Positions 41,187 to 50,397 of a stretch of DNA of 64,000 nucleotides are shown here, in pieces. Below the pieces are notes generated by a model that saw nothing but the letters and a program-made list of their open reading frames with translations, was not told the origin of the DNA and ran no database searches. The translations under genes and the position numbers were made by a program. Position 1 is the first letter of the stretch. Each line of letters opens with the position of its first letter. This DNA comes from CP2-2F sp034436355 (GTDB taxonomy: Bacteria > Chloroflexota > Anaerolineae > Aggregatilineales > UBA2796), in NCBI GenBank assembly GCA_034436355.1, contig DAOTVQ010000002.1, positions 70,943 to 134,942 of the forward strand, written 5' to 3'.

Positions 41187-42061
41187 TTCGCAACCTGAAG
41201 AATGCGCCTTGGTATATCTGGGCATACCGTCGGAAAGAGCAGCTGAAACGGTTCTTCCGCCGTGACATTCCCTTAGAACTGCATACATGGCGCACGGCGC
41301 TGAAAGAGCGCCCGCTGCTGTTGGAAGCGCGCAAGAAGTATGAGCATCTCTATCGCACCATGGACAATCCGTTGGTGAGCGTGACTATTGCTACTTACAA
41401 TCGTGGCAAACTGCTGACGGAACGCACCTTACCATCGGTACTCAATCAAACCTACCAAAACTTTGAGGTTGTAATTGTTGGGGATTGTTGCACCGATGAT
41501 ACGGAGGAGCGTATCGCCAAGCTGAACGATCCGCGAATCAGATTTTACAATCTGCCGCAGCGGGGACCGTATCCAAGCGATCCTAAGTCATTGTGGTATG
41601 TAGCAGGCGTGCCACCAATGAATCGTGCGCTTGATGAGGCTCACGGAGATTGGATCGCACATCTTGATGATGACGATGTATGGAAACCATACCATCTTGA
41701 ATATACTCTAGAGGTAGCTTACGCAAAGAATAGTGAATTGGTAGGTAGCACAATGCTTGTAGAGTTTCCGCCCGATGTATGGCGACCTTTTGTACCTAGA
41801 GAGAAGTTGACGCGATCACCTAGCGTCTCTGATCGGGGGGTCGTACCTCATTCTTCGCTTGTAATGAGAAGCTACCTTAAGTTATTCAGATACGACATGC
41901 GATGCTGGCAACTCAAAGCAGCTGGAGATCAGCACGTGTTAATGCGTATGGCATACTGCGGAGTTTGCTATCATCCGTTGAAGATACTAACTGTTTTACA
42001 ACCACTGCGTCCGGGAACTACACGAATAGGACATAGAGCTGAAGATCGCAGCACCCTATGA
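41183..42061 (+). CDS. Glycosyltransferase family 2
   Basis: 292 residues from GTG 41183 (4-base overlap with the aminotransferase). After an N-terminal basic stretch of about 60 residues, the GT-A fold starts at VSVTIATYNRGKLL, with QNFEVVIVGDCCTDDTEERI and the metal-binding DxD in HLDDDDVWKPYHL. The last 100 residues lack a clear membrane segment. From about base 41690 the AT content rises, see the findings. Acceptor unknown. Confidence 0.85.
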   Translation: MIRNLKNAPWYIWAYRRKEQLKRFFRRDIPLELHTWRTALKERPLLLEARKKYEHLYRTMDNPLVSVTIATYNRGKLLTERTLPSVLNQTYQNFEVVIVGDCCTDDTEERIAKLNDPRIRFYNLPQRGPYPSDPKSLWYVAGVPPMNRALDEAHGDWIAHLDDDDVWKPYHLEYTLEVAYAKNSELVGSTMLVEFPPDVWRPFVPREKLTRSPSVSDRGVVPHSSLVMRSYLKLFRYDMRCWQLKAAGDQHVLMRMAYCGVCYHPLKILTVLQPLRPGTTRIGHRAEDRSTL

Positions 42062-43209
42062 ACCGCAAATTGGCATTTGTTGCTTACGGAAGCGGGATTG
42101 GTTCATACATTGAAGAGGCTTGCGTTTGGCTGGCTCAACGAGGGTATCATATAGATATCCTCGTTCCGGCATTAGGGAAAACAATGTACTGCCCTGATTG
42201 GGCAGCACAAGCCAATGTAACGATACACAACTTGCCTGTGGGAAACCTTCATTACTACTTGGCAAAGCTGAAGTCACCTTTAGCATTTGATGTGCGGAAA
42301 ATGGAGATGGGTAGGGCTGTCAGCATAGCTCTCTCTAGCCGCGGATTTTGTTATGATTTGGTGGAACTACTCAATGGGCTTAGCTATTCTCCTAAAGCAC
42401 TTGCGGCTGCACCATATGTGTGCAAATTGCATGGTGCCTACTGGATGATGAACCATTACTGCGAGATTGGAAAATGGTCTTGGCGAGCGGTAAGATCACA
42501 ACGTAGTTTAATGCTCAAGGCTAGGCAAATTCATGCGCTGAGCCGTTCTCAAGCCGCCTTCATCTCAGGTGCATGTCAAATCCCGCCGCGCCTAATTGAT
42601 GTTATGCCACTCCCAATCGATACCCAACGCTTCTCGCCTTCAGAAACTCCTCCGTCGGCTCCGCCTTATCACATTATGTCTGTAGGTAGGCTCGAACGAC
42701 ATAAAGGTACACATACCCTGATTGCTTCATTGCCTAATGTGTGGCAGGCGGAACCTGATACACATTTGTTTTTGTACGGCTCGGATGGGGATTTTGGTAA
42801 AGATCAAATTGAGCGCGTTTTGCCTCCAACACAACATCAGGGGCGTATTCATTTCGAGGGTCTTGTTCCGCGTGATCGCCTAATTGATTATTATCGCCAA
42901 GCGCATTTGTACGTATCACCAACAAAGTATGAGACGTTTGGCTATACTATTCTCGACGCCTTAGCATGTGGGTGTCCAGTGATCGCATCAGATATTGGAG
43001 GAATCGCGGAACTCGTTCACCATGAAGAAACTGGCTGGCTCGTGCCGCGTGACAATCCCGATACACTTGCCGAGACCATTTTAGCCGCGCTGCAACAACC
43101 AAAGAAACGTGAGCAATATAGTAGAGCAGCGCGTGAACATGCAAAACGGTACGATGTAGAGGTATTGATGCCCAGACAAATTGAGCTTTACGAAAGGGCG
43201 CTGCATTAG
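42058..43209 (+). CDS. Glycosyltransferase family 4
   Basis: 383 residues, GT-B fold. N-terminal FVAYGSGIGSYIEEACVWLA, inter-domain MSVGRLERHKGTHTLI, and the donor-binding E-x7-E as YETFGYTILDALACGCPVIA with GGIAELVH. ATGA overlap with the GT2 gene upstream. The gene is AT-richer than most of the window, in line with import of a block of transferase genes. Linkage and donor unknown. Confidence 0.88.
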   Translation: MNRKLAFVAYGSGIGSYIEEACVWLAQRGYHIDILVPALGKTMYCPDWAAQANVTIHNLPVGNLHYYLAKLKSPLAFDVRKMEMGRAVSIALSSRGFCYDLVELLNGLSYSPKALAAAPYVCKLHGAYWMMNHYCEIGKWSWRAVRSQRSLMLKARQIHALSRSQAAFISGACQIPPRLIDVMPLPIDTQRFSPSETPPSAPPYHIMSVGRLERHKGTHTLIASLPNVWQAEPDTHLFLYGSDGDFGKDQIERVLPPTQHQGRIHFEGLVPRDRLIDYYRQAHLYVSPTKYETFGYTILDALACGCPVIASDIGGIAELVHHEETGWLVPRDNPDTLAETILAALQQPKKREQYSRAAREHAKRYDVEVLMPRQIELYERALH

Positions 43210-43213
43210 ATTA

Positions 43214-44413
43214 ATGCACATTGCAATTGTGAATCAATGGTATCCGCCCGAGACTGGTGGAGGTGGGGTTGCGTCACACAACTATAACTTTGCACGCGCT
43301 TGCGTTCAGTTAGGTCATAAAGTAACTGTGATAGCCCTGCGGCGCAGTGGCAAAACGGCATTTCGCCAATCACAGGACGGCATTAGTATATTGAGAGTGC
43401 AAGTACCTGATCTATATCGTTTGCGGAAATTGCCAGTCATTGGTCGTCAATACAAAATCCTACAAGCGTTGATTCACAGCGCGATAGTATGCCGTACTTT
43501 GGGAAGGGTACATCGTCAAGAATCTGTAACTGTTGCCGAATTTGCTGACGTCAATGCGGAAGCATTCTTCTGGAATACTCAACTGAGTAGAATATTAATC
43601 GTGCGCTGTCACGCGCCGATGTTTCATCTCGCACGTTATTACTTTCCCTCAGAGTTGCCATACGAAGTACACTGGCTCGGACAAGCCGAAAAGCGCACGA
43701 TAAAGCGTGCCAATCTAATTACCGCACCATCTCAGGCAATGGCACGCATTGTTGGCGATGATTGTGGTGTGCCGCACACACAGATCCGCGTTATTCCCAA
43801 CGCGGTAGAAAGAGTCAATCATCCAAGAAAGCCTCATCAACTAGACACTCCTGTTACAATACTTTTTTTAGGAAGACTGGAACGTCTCAAAGGGATTGAA
43901 GTTCTCGCGTCGGCTATACCCCGTGTGTTTGCCAAGCTAGACCACGTACAATTTTCGATTGTCGGACCTAGTAGACCTACACCATCTGGTAAACCATACA
44001 GTGAGTACCTAAAAGAGACTTTGGGACAGTATATCCAACGCGGATACGTCCAGTTAATTGGTTTCATGAGCCACGAGGACATTGCAAGCCTTTATGATAC
44101 TACCCAAATAAGTGTAGTTCCATCGCTGTATGAGAGCTTTTCATTCACTGTGGCACAGGCAATGATGCGCGGCATCCCTGTGATTGCGAGTCGCGTCGGC
44201 GGAATTCCAGAAACGCTCGACCACGGACGGTGTGGCGTACTTGTTGAACCTAACGATCCGCAAGCGTTGGCGGACGCCATTATTGATCTCGCGCAGGATG
44301 CCACCAAGCGAGAGCAGTTAGGGCAAGCCGCCCGCGAACACGCGCTCACGCACTACAGCAGTGATGTGGTGGCAAAGCGCATCCTTCAGGTCTATGAGGA
44401 CGCACTAGATTAA
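43214..44413 (+). CDS. Glycosyltransferase family 4
   Basis: 399 residues from ATG 43214, five bases after the previous stop; the frame reaches back to 43181 inside the upstream gene. The start MHIAIVNQWYPPETGGGGVA is the classic glycine-rich GT4 opening that binds the acceptor. Donor site: LGRLERLKGIEVLAS and SLYESFSFTVAQAMMRG followed by GGIPETLDHG. AT-rich up to about 44100, then back to the local average. Confidence 0.9.
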   Translation: MHIAIVNQWYPPETGGGGVASHNYNFARACVQLGHKVTVIALRRSGKTAFRQSQDGISILRVQVPDLYRLRKLPVIGRQYKILQALIHSAIVCRTLGRVHRQESVTVAEFADVNAEAFFWNTQLSRILIVRCHAPMFHLARYYFPSELPYEVHWLGQAEKRTIKRANLITAPSQAMARIVGDDCGVPHTQIRVIPNAVERVNHPRKPHQLDTPVTILFLGRLERLKGIEVLASAIPRVFAKLDHVQFSIVGPSRPTPSGKPYSEYLKETLGQYIQRGYVQLIGFMSHEDIASLYDTTQISVVPSLYESFSFTVAQAMMRGIPVIASRVGGIPETLDHGRCGVLVEPNDPQALADAIIDLAQDATKREQLGQAAREHALTHYSSDVVAKRILQVYEDALD

Positions 44414-44417
44414 TACT

Positions 44418-45512
44418 ATGCGGCTTGCCATCATCAGCCCATACCAACTGCGCCTGAAGCGCGGCATTGAGCGTGTCAATTGGTCGCTGGCAGCCGAATT
44501 TGCCAAGCAGGGCGCGCCTACTGACCTGTTCGTGTGGGGCGATCCGAAGCCAGTCTCGTGGGGCGACTTGCCAGACGGTGTTCGGTTTCGTAAAGTGCCT
44601 TACTCGCGCTACTATATGGCGCGTTGGGCAGTGCCTTTCTACTGGTGGTGGCTTCGGCAGGTGCGTTATGATTGGGTCGTGGTCGCCTTTGCGGGCTACG
44701 GAGAAGCGGCGGCACTAAGGCACAGCAATCGGCAAAAGACATGCATGATTCTGCACTATCCCTATCAACAGGTGCTGCACCGCTACGTGGAGTTCAAAGC
44801 TACCGGACTCGCGCAGCGTGCCGCGTTATTGGTCGGCGTCAGTCAGTTCACGGCACGCGGCGCGGAAGCATTCTTCGGCAAACCATGCCATGCAATGCCC
44901 AACGGTGTTGATGCCGAAGTCTTCAAGCCTTCTGACGCGCTGCGTGCAGAAATGCGGCAGCGCCTTGGTATATTACCGACGTCCCCAGTGATCATCACAA
45001 CGGCAGCCTTAGAGGAACGCAAAGGTGTTCAGCATGTGATCCGAGCCGTGGCAGCCCTGAAGCCGACGATGCCCGATCTTCAGTATTGGGTGCTGGGTGA
45101 GGGACCGTATCGCCAAGACTTAGAGCGCCTGATAGGTGATTTGCAGGTCGGCGATCAGGTACACTTAATCGGTAGTGTCAATGATGTAGTGCCATATCTT
45201 GCAATGGCGGATGTTGGATGTCTGCTCTCTTACGGGGAAGCCTTCGGCATCACATTAGTAGAGTACATGGCGATGCAACTACCCTGTATCGCCAGCCAGC
45301 ACCCGCCTTTCGACGAAATCATCCAGCCAGAATATGGTTTGATGTTGGATGAGAAACAACCGAATACCTTGGTCGAGGCGCTGCGCGATTTGCTGACCGA
45401 TCCTGCGAAACGCCAAAAGATGGGTCAGGCAGGGCGGCAGCAAGCGATTGCGGTGTACAATTGGCGCGCCATAGCGGCGCAGTACTTGGCATTCTTCCGC
45501 GCACATGGATGA
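44418..45512 (+). CDS. Glycosyltransferase family 4
   Basis: 364 residues. N-terminal LAIISPYQLRLKRGIERVNW, donor site TAALEERKGVQHVIRAV, WVLGEGPYRQDLERLI and LLSYGEAFGITLVEYMAMQL. Starts 5 bases after the preceding gene and overlaps the next by 8 bases, so it is part of the same transcript. GC content is back to the window norm. Confidence 0.88.
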   Translation: MRLAIISPYQLRLKRGIERVNWSLAAEFAKQGAPTDLFVWGDPKPVSWGDLPDGVRFRKVPYSRYYMARWAVPFYWWWLRQVRYDWVVVAFAGYGEAAALRHSNRQKTCMILHYPYQQVLHRYVEFKATGLAQRAALLVGVSQFTARGAEAFFGKPCHAMPNGVDAEVFKPSDALRAEMRQRLGILPTSPVIITTAALEERKGVQHVIRAVAALKPTMPDLQYWVLGEGPYRQDLERLIGDLQVGDQVHLIGSVNDVVPYLAMADVGCLLSYGEAFGITLVEYMAMQLPCIASQHPPFDEIIQPEYGLMLDEKQPNTLVEALRDLLTDPAKRQKMGQAGRQQAIAVYNWRAIAAQYLAFFRAHG

Positions 45513-46443
45513 GATGACTTTGGAACAAGTCTCTGTGTTGATTTGCACCTACAATCGTCATACCATGCTCGATCAGGCGTTGACGGCACTAGTGCATGGC
45601 ACCGTCGAAAAGCCGACGCAAGTTGTGGTGGTCAATGGCGGCGATGAACACGCCGATCAAGTTGTGATGGCTCATCAGGCGCGCTGCCCCGCCAATACTA
45701 CGTTGAAGTTGGTGAAGACGGTCAACAAAAATCTCGCCGCCAGCCGTAACGTCGGCTTGCCACACTGCACAGGCGATATTGTGGCAATGACCGATGACGA
45801 TGCGGAAGTCTTTCCTGATTGGGTGACGCAACTGAAGCGAATCCACGCAGAACATCCCGAAGCTGGCGCGGTGGGTGGTACCGTACTTGGCACAGATAGC
45901 AGCACACGCTTTCTGAGCCGCCTCGCAGATCGCGTCACCTTTCCGTCATCGGCGGAAGCACGATACGTTCGCACGCTTCCGGGTGTGAATGTCTCCTACA
46001 AGCGCGGCGTGTTGGATATCATCGGTTTGCAGGATGAGTCGCTGTTTCGAGGTGAGGATGTGGACTTCAACTGGCGTGTGCTGCAAGCCGGTTACCGCAT
46101 CTATTATCACCCTGCCATTAAGGTCTGGCATCATCATCGCCCGTCGCTGCGGCAGTTCTTCCGCCAGCACTATATGTACGGACGCGCCTACTACCTTGTG
46201 CGCCGCAAATGGAAAGAGATGTATTGCATCTATCCACACCACTTCCGCCGCCCCAAAGACTTCCTAAAAGCCATCAATTTTGTCGCAGCCACCTTTTACG
46301 AGCCGCTGCTTTACGGTTTACGAATGCCGCTTTGGAAAGATAAAGTGCGCGCTGTACCAGTGATGTTCTGGAATAGCGTGTTGTGGCGCACTGGGATGCT
46401 CTATCAAGGCTACCTAGAAGCCCGTCGGAAACACCGCCCATGA
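45505..46443 (+). CDS. Glycosyltransferase family 2 (rhamnosyltransferase-like)
   Basis: 312 residues. GT-A core: VSVLICTYNRHTMLDQAL, NLAASRNVGLPHC and the DxD-like TDDDAEVFPDWV; then the acceptor region FRGEDVDFNWRVLQAGYRI with HHHRPSLRQFFRQHYMYGRA, which resembles GT2 enzymes that make surface polysaccharides. ATG 45505 overlaps the previous stop; ATG 45514 is another possible start. Ends in an ATGA overlap with the next gene. Confidence 0.88.
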   Translation: MDEMTLEQVSVLICTYNRHTMLDQALTALVHGTVEKPTQVVVVNGGDEHADQVVMAHQARCPANTTLKLVKTVNKNLAASRNVGLPHCTGDIVAMTDDDAEVFPDWVTQLKRIHAEHPEAGAVGGTVLGTDSSTRFLSRLADRVTFPSSAEARYVRTLPGVNVSYKRGVLDIIGLQDESLFRGEDVDFNWRVLQAGYRIYYHPAIKVWHHHRPSLRQFFRQHYMYGRAYYLVRRKWKEMYCIYPHHFRRPKDFLKAINFVAATFYEPLLYGLRMPLWKDKVRAVPVMFWNSVLWRTGMLYQGYLEARRKHRP

Positions 46444-47582
46444 ACCTCCTTCTGATCAGCACTTCCTATCCGCCCGTGTTAGGTGGCTTGCAAACAGTCG
46501 CGCATCAGGTCGCGCAGCACATGCAAGCCCAAGGACACAGCGTGCGCGCCCTGACCATGCGTTATCCGCGCAGCTTGCCGCCGCACGAAATCCGCGACGG
46601 CATCCCGATCACACGCTGGCTGATGCTGCGCCCGAACTTGCCCGATCTACGGCGTGGCAGGCTAGATGCCTTCCTTGCCGCTTGCGTTTACTATCCGCTC
46701 ACACTGCGCCGCCTAGCGCGCCTCATGCAAACTTTTCAGCCGAAGGTGGTCAATTTTCACTTTCCCACACATCTCACACCCTTCGTCTTGTGGCTGCGGC
46801 GGCACTACGCTTTTCGCCTTGTTGTATCGCTACATGGTCACGACATATTGGGTGACTCAGCGCGCAGCGCCTACGAAGGGCGGCAATTTCGCCAACTGCT
46901 GGCACAGGCGGATGCCGTCACTGCCTGCTCTGCCGATCTGCTCGCCAAAGCAACCGCCCTTGTGCCGAGTATTGCACCGCGCATTGCTGTGCATTACAAC
47001 GGTGTGGATCTAGCACGCTTCGCAGATCAGACGCCATATAAGCATACGCGCCCATACGTACTTTATCTTGGGCGTCTGGAGGCAACGAAGGGTGTTGACT
47101 TGTTGTTGGAAGCCTTTGCCCAAGCCACTATTCAGCATCCTGATCTCGATCTGCTGCTTGCCGGCGAAGGCAGCCAACGCGGCGCACTCACGGCGCAGGC
47201 AGCGGCGCTGAACATGGCAGATCGCGTGCATTTTCTAGGGCAAGTTGCACCATCGCAAGTGGCGCACCTGCTGAACGGCGCACAGTTTGTCGTTTTGCCC
47301 AGTCGTGCTGAGCCATTCGGCATTGTTGCAGTTGAGGCAATGGCAGCCGGCAAGGCAGTCTTGGCTACGCGAGTTGGTGGCTTTCCTGAAGTGCTGCCCG
47401 CGCCGCCTAATCGGCTTGTTGAACCGACCGTAAGCGCACTAGCAAGCGCACTCAGGGATTGGCTTGCACATCCCGCCGAAGTGCAGCGCGCTGGCGAGCA
47501 GAATCGCGCCCACGCCCAACGCTTCAGCCTTGCTGCAAGTATGGCGCGTTATGAAGCAACCCTGCTTAGAGAGTCGCCATGA
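46440..47582 (+). CDS. Glycosyltransferase family 4
   Basis: 380 residues from ATG 46440 (ATGA overlap). N-terminal LLISTSYPPVLGGLQTVAHQ, then VVSLHGHDILGDS, YNGVDLARFAD, YLGRLEATKGVDLLLEAF and the E-x7-E motif in RAEPFGIVAVEAMAAGKAV. A complete GT-B enzyme. Overlaps the next gene by 4 bases. Confidence 0.9.
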   Translation: MNLLLISTSYPPVLGGLQTVAHQVAQHMQAQGHSVRALTMRYPRSLPPHEIRDGIPITRWLMLRPNLPDLRRGRLDAFLAACVYYPLTLRRLARLMQTFQPKVVNFHFPTHLTPFVLWLRRHYAFRLVVSLHGHDILGDSARSAYEGRQFRQLLAQADAVTACSADLLAKATALVPSIAPRIAVHYNGVDLARFADQTPYKHTRPYVLYLGRLEATKGVDLLLEAFAQATIQHPDLDLLLAGEGSQRGALTAQAAALNMADRVHFLGQVAPSQVAHLLNGAQFVVLPSRAEPFGIVAVEAMAAGKAVLATRVGGFPEVLPAPPNRLVEPTVSALASALRDWLAHPAEVQRAGEQNRAHAQRFSLAASMARYEATLLRESP

Positions 47583-48589
47583 GCCAGCCAAACATTCTCT
47601 TTGTGCATAATGCTTTACAATCCTTTGTGGCGGTTGACCTTAACCTGCTGCGTCAGCGTTACGCTGTGCAAGAGTGGTTTGTGCGAAGCAGACTGATCAA
47701 TGTGGCAGCAACCTGGCGTGCCGTTCGCCGTGCCGATCTGGTCTTTGGTTGGTTTGCCAGTTGGCATACGCTCTTTCCAGTGCTGTTTGCACGCTTGCTT
47801 GGCAAGCCAAGCCTTGTTGTCATCGGCGGCTATGATGTGGCGCATGTGAATGCCGCCACTTACGGCTCGCAGCGCTCGCGCCTCAAGCGGGCTGTAGTGC
47901 GTGCCGTCACTGGAAATGCTACGCACTTATTGGCGTTTTCCGAGAGCGCGCGCCGCGAAGCTGTTCAGCACGAAGTTGCCGCGCCGCAGAAGATCACACT
48001 TGCCTATTTGGGCGTGCCTGTGCCTAATAAGCCGTTGGTAGAGCGTGATCCCCACCTTGTGATAACAGTAGGCGGCGTGTGGCAGGCAAATTTGCTTCGC
48101 AAAGGCTTACTCCCCTTTGTGCAAGCGGCTGCTTACCTACCCGATTTGCAGTTCACGCTGGCGGGCAAATGGTTTGATGACAGCATTGAAACATTGCGCG
48201 CAGCCGCAAGCAAAAACGTCACTTTCACAGGCTACTTGAGTGATGCTGATCTGCAAGCGCTCTACGCGAAGGCGAGCGTTTATGTGCAAGCGAGCCTGCA
48301 CGAAGGCTTTGGCATGAGCGTGGCAGAGGCAATGCTGATGGGCTGCATTCCTGTGGTGACCAGTGTTGGCTCGCTGCCAGAAGTAGTGGGCGACTGTGGC
48401 TTCTACACGGCGGATAATTCGCCGCAGGCAGTGGCAGCAGCTATTCAGCAGGCGTTGCGCGCAGACGAGGAACTGCGTCAGCGTGCGCGTGAGCGCGTGT
48501 TAACGCATTTTTCGATGGAACAGCGCCGCCAAGGGCTGTTTGAGCAAGTGGAACGTCTACTATCAGATCGAGGCGCACCCCATGCCTAA
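47579..48589 (+). CDS. Glycosyltransferase, GT4-like with short N-terminal domain
   Basis: 336 residues. N-terminal ILFVHNALQSFVAVDLNLL, a single short acceptor domain, then AYLGVPVPNKPLVERDPHL, VGGVWQANLLRKGL and the donor motif LHEGFGMSVAEAMLMGCIPV. It is about 40-60 residues shorter than the other transferases here, mostly from the N-terminal domain. ATGA overlap upstream and an 8-base overlap with the following membrane protein gene. Confidence 0.85.
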   Translation: MSQPNILFVHNALQSFVAVDLNLLRQRYAVQEWFVRSRLINVAATWRAVRRADLVFGWFASWHTLFPVLFARLLGKPSLVVIGGYDVAHVNAATYGSQRSRLKRAVVRAVTGNATHLLAFSESARREAVQHEVAAPQKITLAYLGVPVPNKPLVERDPHLVITVGGVWQANLLRKGLLPFVQAAAYLPDLQFTLAGKWFDDSIETLRAAASKNVTFTGYLSDADLQALYAKASVYVQASLHEGFGMSVAEAMLMGCIPVVTSVGSLPEVVGDCGFYTADNSPQAVAAAIQQALRADEELRQRARERVLTHFSMEQRRQGLFEQVERLLSDRGAPHA

Positions 48590-49805
48590 CTGGACTCAGC
48601 AGCGCAGCGCTATCGTATTTGTGGTTGCCTTCGTTTTTATCGCGCTCTTTCAGATATTTGTGCCTGATTCCTTTCGCCTCGATAGTTCAGATTACACCTA
48701 TTACCACAGTGTCGTAGCGCGCAATCTGCTGGCAGGCAACGGCTTCACGCTGGCAGATGACAGTTTTGCCTCAACCAATCCGCCAGGCTATCCGATTATC
48801 GTGGCGGTGCTGCTGTGGATCGCGCAGCTTGGCATCAGTGAGGCACTTTTATTCGGTGCGCTAAATGCCGCTTGCTTGGCGATCAGCGTGGTGGTCGTTT
48901 ATCGCCTTGCACGCAACCTGTGGGGCGAGCGCGGCGGCTTGTTAGCGGCAGGCTTATGGCTAACTTACCCATTCATGCTGCTGTTGAGTACAGAGCGCCT
49001 GACTGAGCCGCCCTTCATCGCAGCCCTCTATCTAGGGCTTGCTTTCTTCTGGCGGAGTCTGAAAACACAGTCGCTGCGCGGTTTTGCGCTAGCGGCTGTG
49101 TTCTTGGGCATCGCCATGCTGATCCGCAGCATTGCCATCGCCATTTTGCCCGTCTGTGTGCTGATCGTGTGGTTAACGCGGCACCCACTACGCTTGAAAG
49201 CCTCTACCAGTGCTGTGCTTTTAGGCGTTGGAAGCCTTGTGGTGCTGCCTTGGACAATCCTCGTTTACGCACAGAGCAGTCAGTTGGTAGTGCTGGGTAC
49301 TAACACAACACCTAGCATACGGGACGGGCTAACTTTTGCCGTAGGTAAAGCCTACCGTCAAAAATTTCAGATATCGGCGGATGTGCTTGCTTTAATGGAG
49401 CGCCTGCTCAGCCGCCGTGACGAGATGACCTCACTCGGTGCGATTTTCGCTGCTGTGCGTGAAGAATTCTTGCAAACGCCTGATGCAGTGGTCAAGCTAT
49501 TTTTACTGAAAATAGCGCGCAGTTGGTTTGCGACAGATAGTGGACGGCTGGAGCTGCTTTCGCTCGCCATTCAAGCGCTCTATTTGTTGGGCATTTTGGT
49601 AGGCAGTCTATTGACCTTCAGATTTGCGCTTGCACAACGCACTTATTTGTTAGGTACATGGTTGATTGTGTTATACTTTTGGCTGATGACCATTGCCGTA
49701 CTTTCCATCCTGCGCTACATGACGCCCGCCATGGGCTTGTTGATGACAATCGTGCCGATCTTCTTTATGCTAAGGCAAGCTGATCAAACTAAAATGTCCA
49801 CGTAA
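48582..49805 (+). CDS. GT39-like membrane glycosyltransferase
   Basis: 407 residues from ATG 48582. About ten membrane helices. The first loop has DSSDYTYYHSVVARNLLAG and SFASTNPPGYPIIVAVLL, the acceptor/donor loop form of the ArnT/PMT_2 group. There is no large C-terminal soluble domain, unlike the other two GT39-type proteins in the window. It would act on the outer side of the membrane with a polyprenyl-linked sugar. Confidence 0.78.
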   Translation: MPNWTQQRSAIVFVVAFVFIALFQIFVPDSFRLDSSDYTYYHSVVARNLLAGNGFTLADDSFASTNPPGYPIIVAVLLWIAQLGISEALLFGALNAACLAISVVVVYRLARNLWGERGGLLAAGLWLTYPFMLLLSTERLTEPPFIAALYLGLAFFWRSLKTQSLRGFALAAVFLGIAMLIRSIAIAILPVCVLIVWLTRHPLRLKASTSAVLLGVGSLVVLPWTILVYAQSSQLVVLGTNTTPSIRDGLTFAVGKAYRQKFQISADVLALMERLLSRRDEMTSLGAIFAAVREEFLQTPDAVVKLFLLKIARSWFATDSGRLELLSLAIQALYLLGILVGSLLTFRFALAQRTYLLGTWLIVLYFWLMTIAVLSILRYMTPAMGLLMTIVPIFFMLRQADQTKMST

Positions 49806-49806
49806 C

Positions 49807-50391
49807 ATGCTGGCAAAAATCTTCAAGCGCTTAGTCCGCGCCTTGTTCGGTTTACTGGTAAGCCTTGCCTATCTCGCCTACCGTGCGGAAGGTGTCAATG
49901 CGCTGCTCTTGATCCTACCCGCCAAGCTGATTGTGCCGACCTTGCGGCGCTATGGTGCAACCATTGGCGAAAACGCACAAATTCACTCACCGCTGATCAT
50001 TCATAATGCTGGTGATGAACGCGGCAAAGAGTATGCCAATCTCGTCATTGGCGATCACTGTTATATGGGGCGTGATGTGTTCCTTGACCTTGCTGAGAAA
50101 ATTACCCTTGAAGATTATGTTACAATCTCTATGCGCTGCACGTTACTTACGCACACGAACGTTGGTGAACGCCCGCCAGCTTTAGCGAGTTTGCCTGCCA
50201 CCAGCGCACCCATCCTGCTGCGGCGCGGCGCTTATCTTGGCGCGTGCAGCACTGTGCTAGAAGGCGTGACTGTAGGCGAACGCAGTGTGGTAGCCGCCGG
50301 TGCATTGGTGCGCCATTCAGTGGCAGCAGGTGCAATCGTTGGCGGTGTGCCAAGCCATCCCCTTCGTGCGGAGAAATCGTTGGATGAGTAA
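49807..50391 (+). CDS. Hexapeptide-repeat acyltransferase
   Basis: 194 residues. An N-terminal hydrophobic stretch (LFGLLVSLAYLAY, about 13-25) could anchor it to the membrane. The rest is a left-handed beta-helix: ATIGENAQIHSPLIIHN, VIGDHCYMGRDVFLDLAEK, VTVGERSVVAAGALVRHSV with a catalytic-type His in LLTHTNVGE. It likely adds an acetyl group to a sugar of the glycan. Starts 1 base after the GT39 gene. Confidence 0.85.
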   Translation: MLAKIFKRLVRALFGLLVSLAYLAYRAEGVNALLLILPAKLIVPTLRRYGATIGENAQIHSPLIIHNAGDERGKEYANLVIGDHCYMGRDVFLDLAEKITLEDYVTISMRCTLLTHTNVGERPPALASLPATSAPILLRRGAYLGACSTVLEGVTVGERSVVAAGALVRHSVAAGAIVGGVPSHPLRAEKSLDE

Positions 50392-50397
50392 GCAAGC

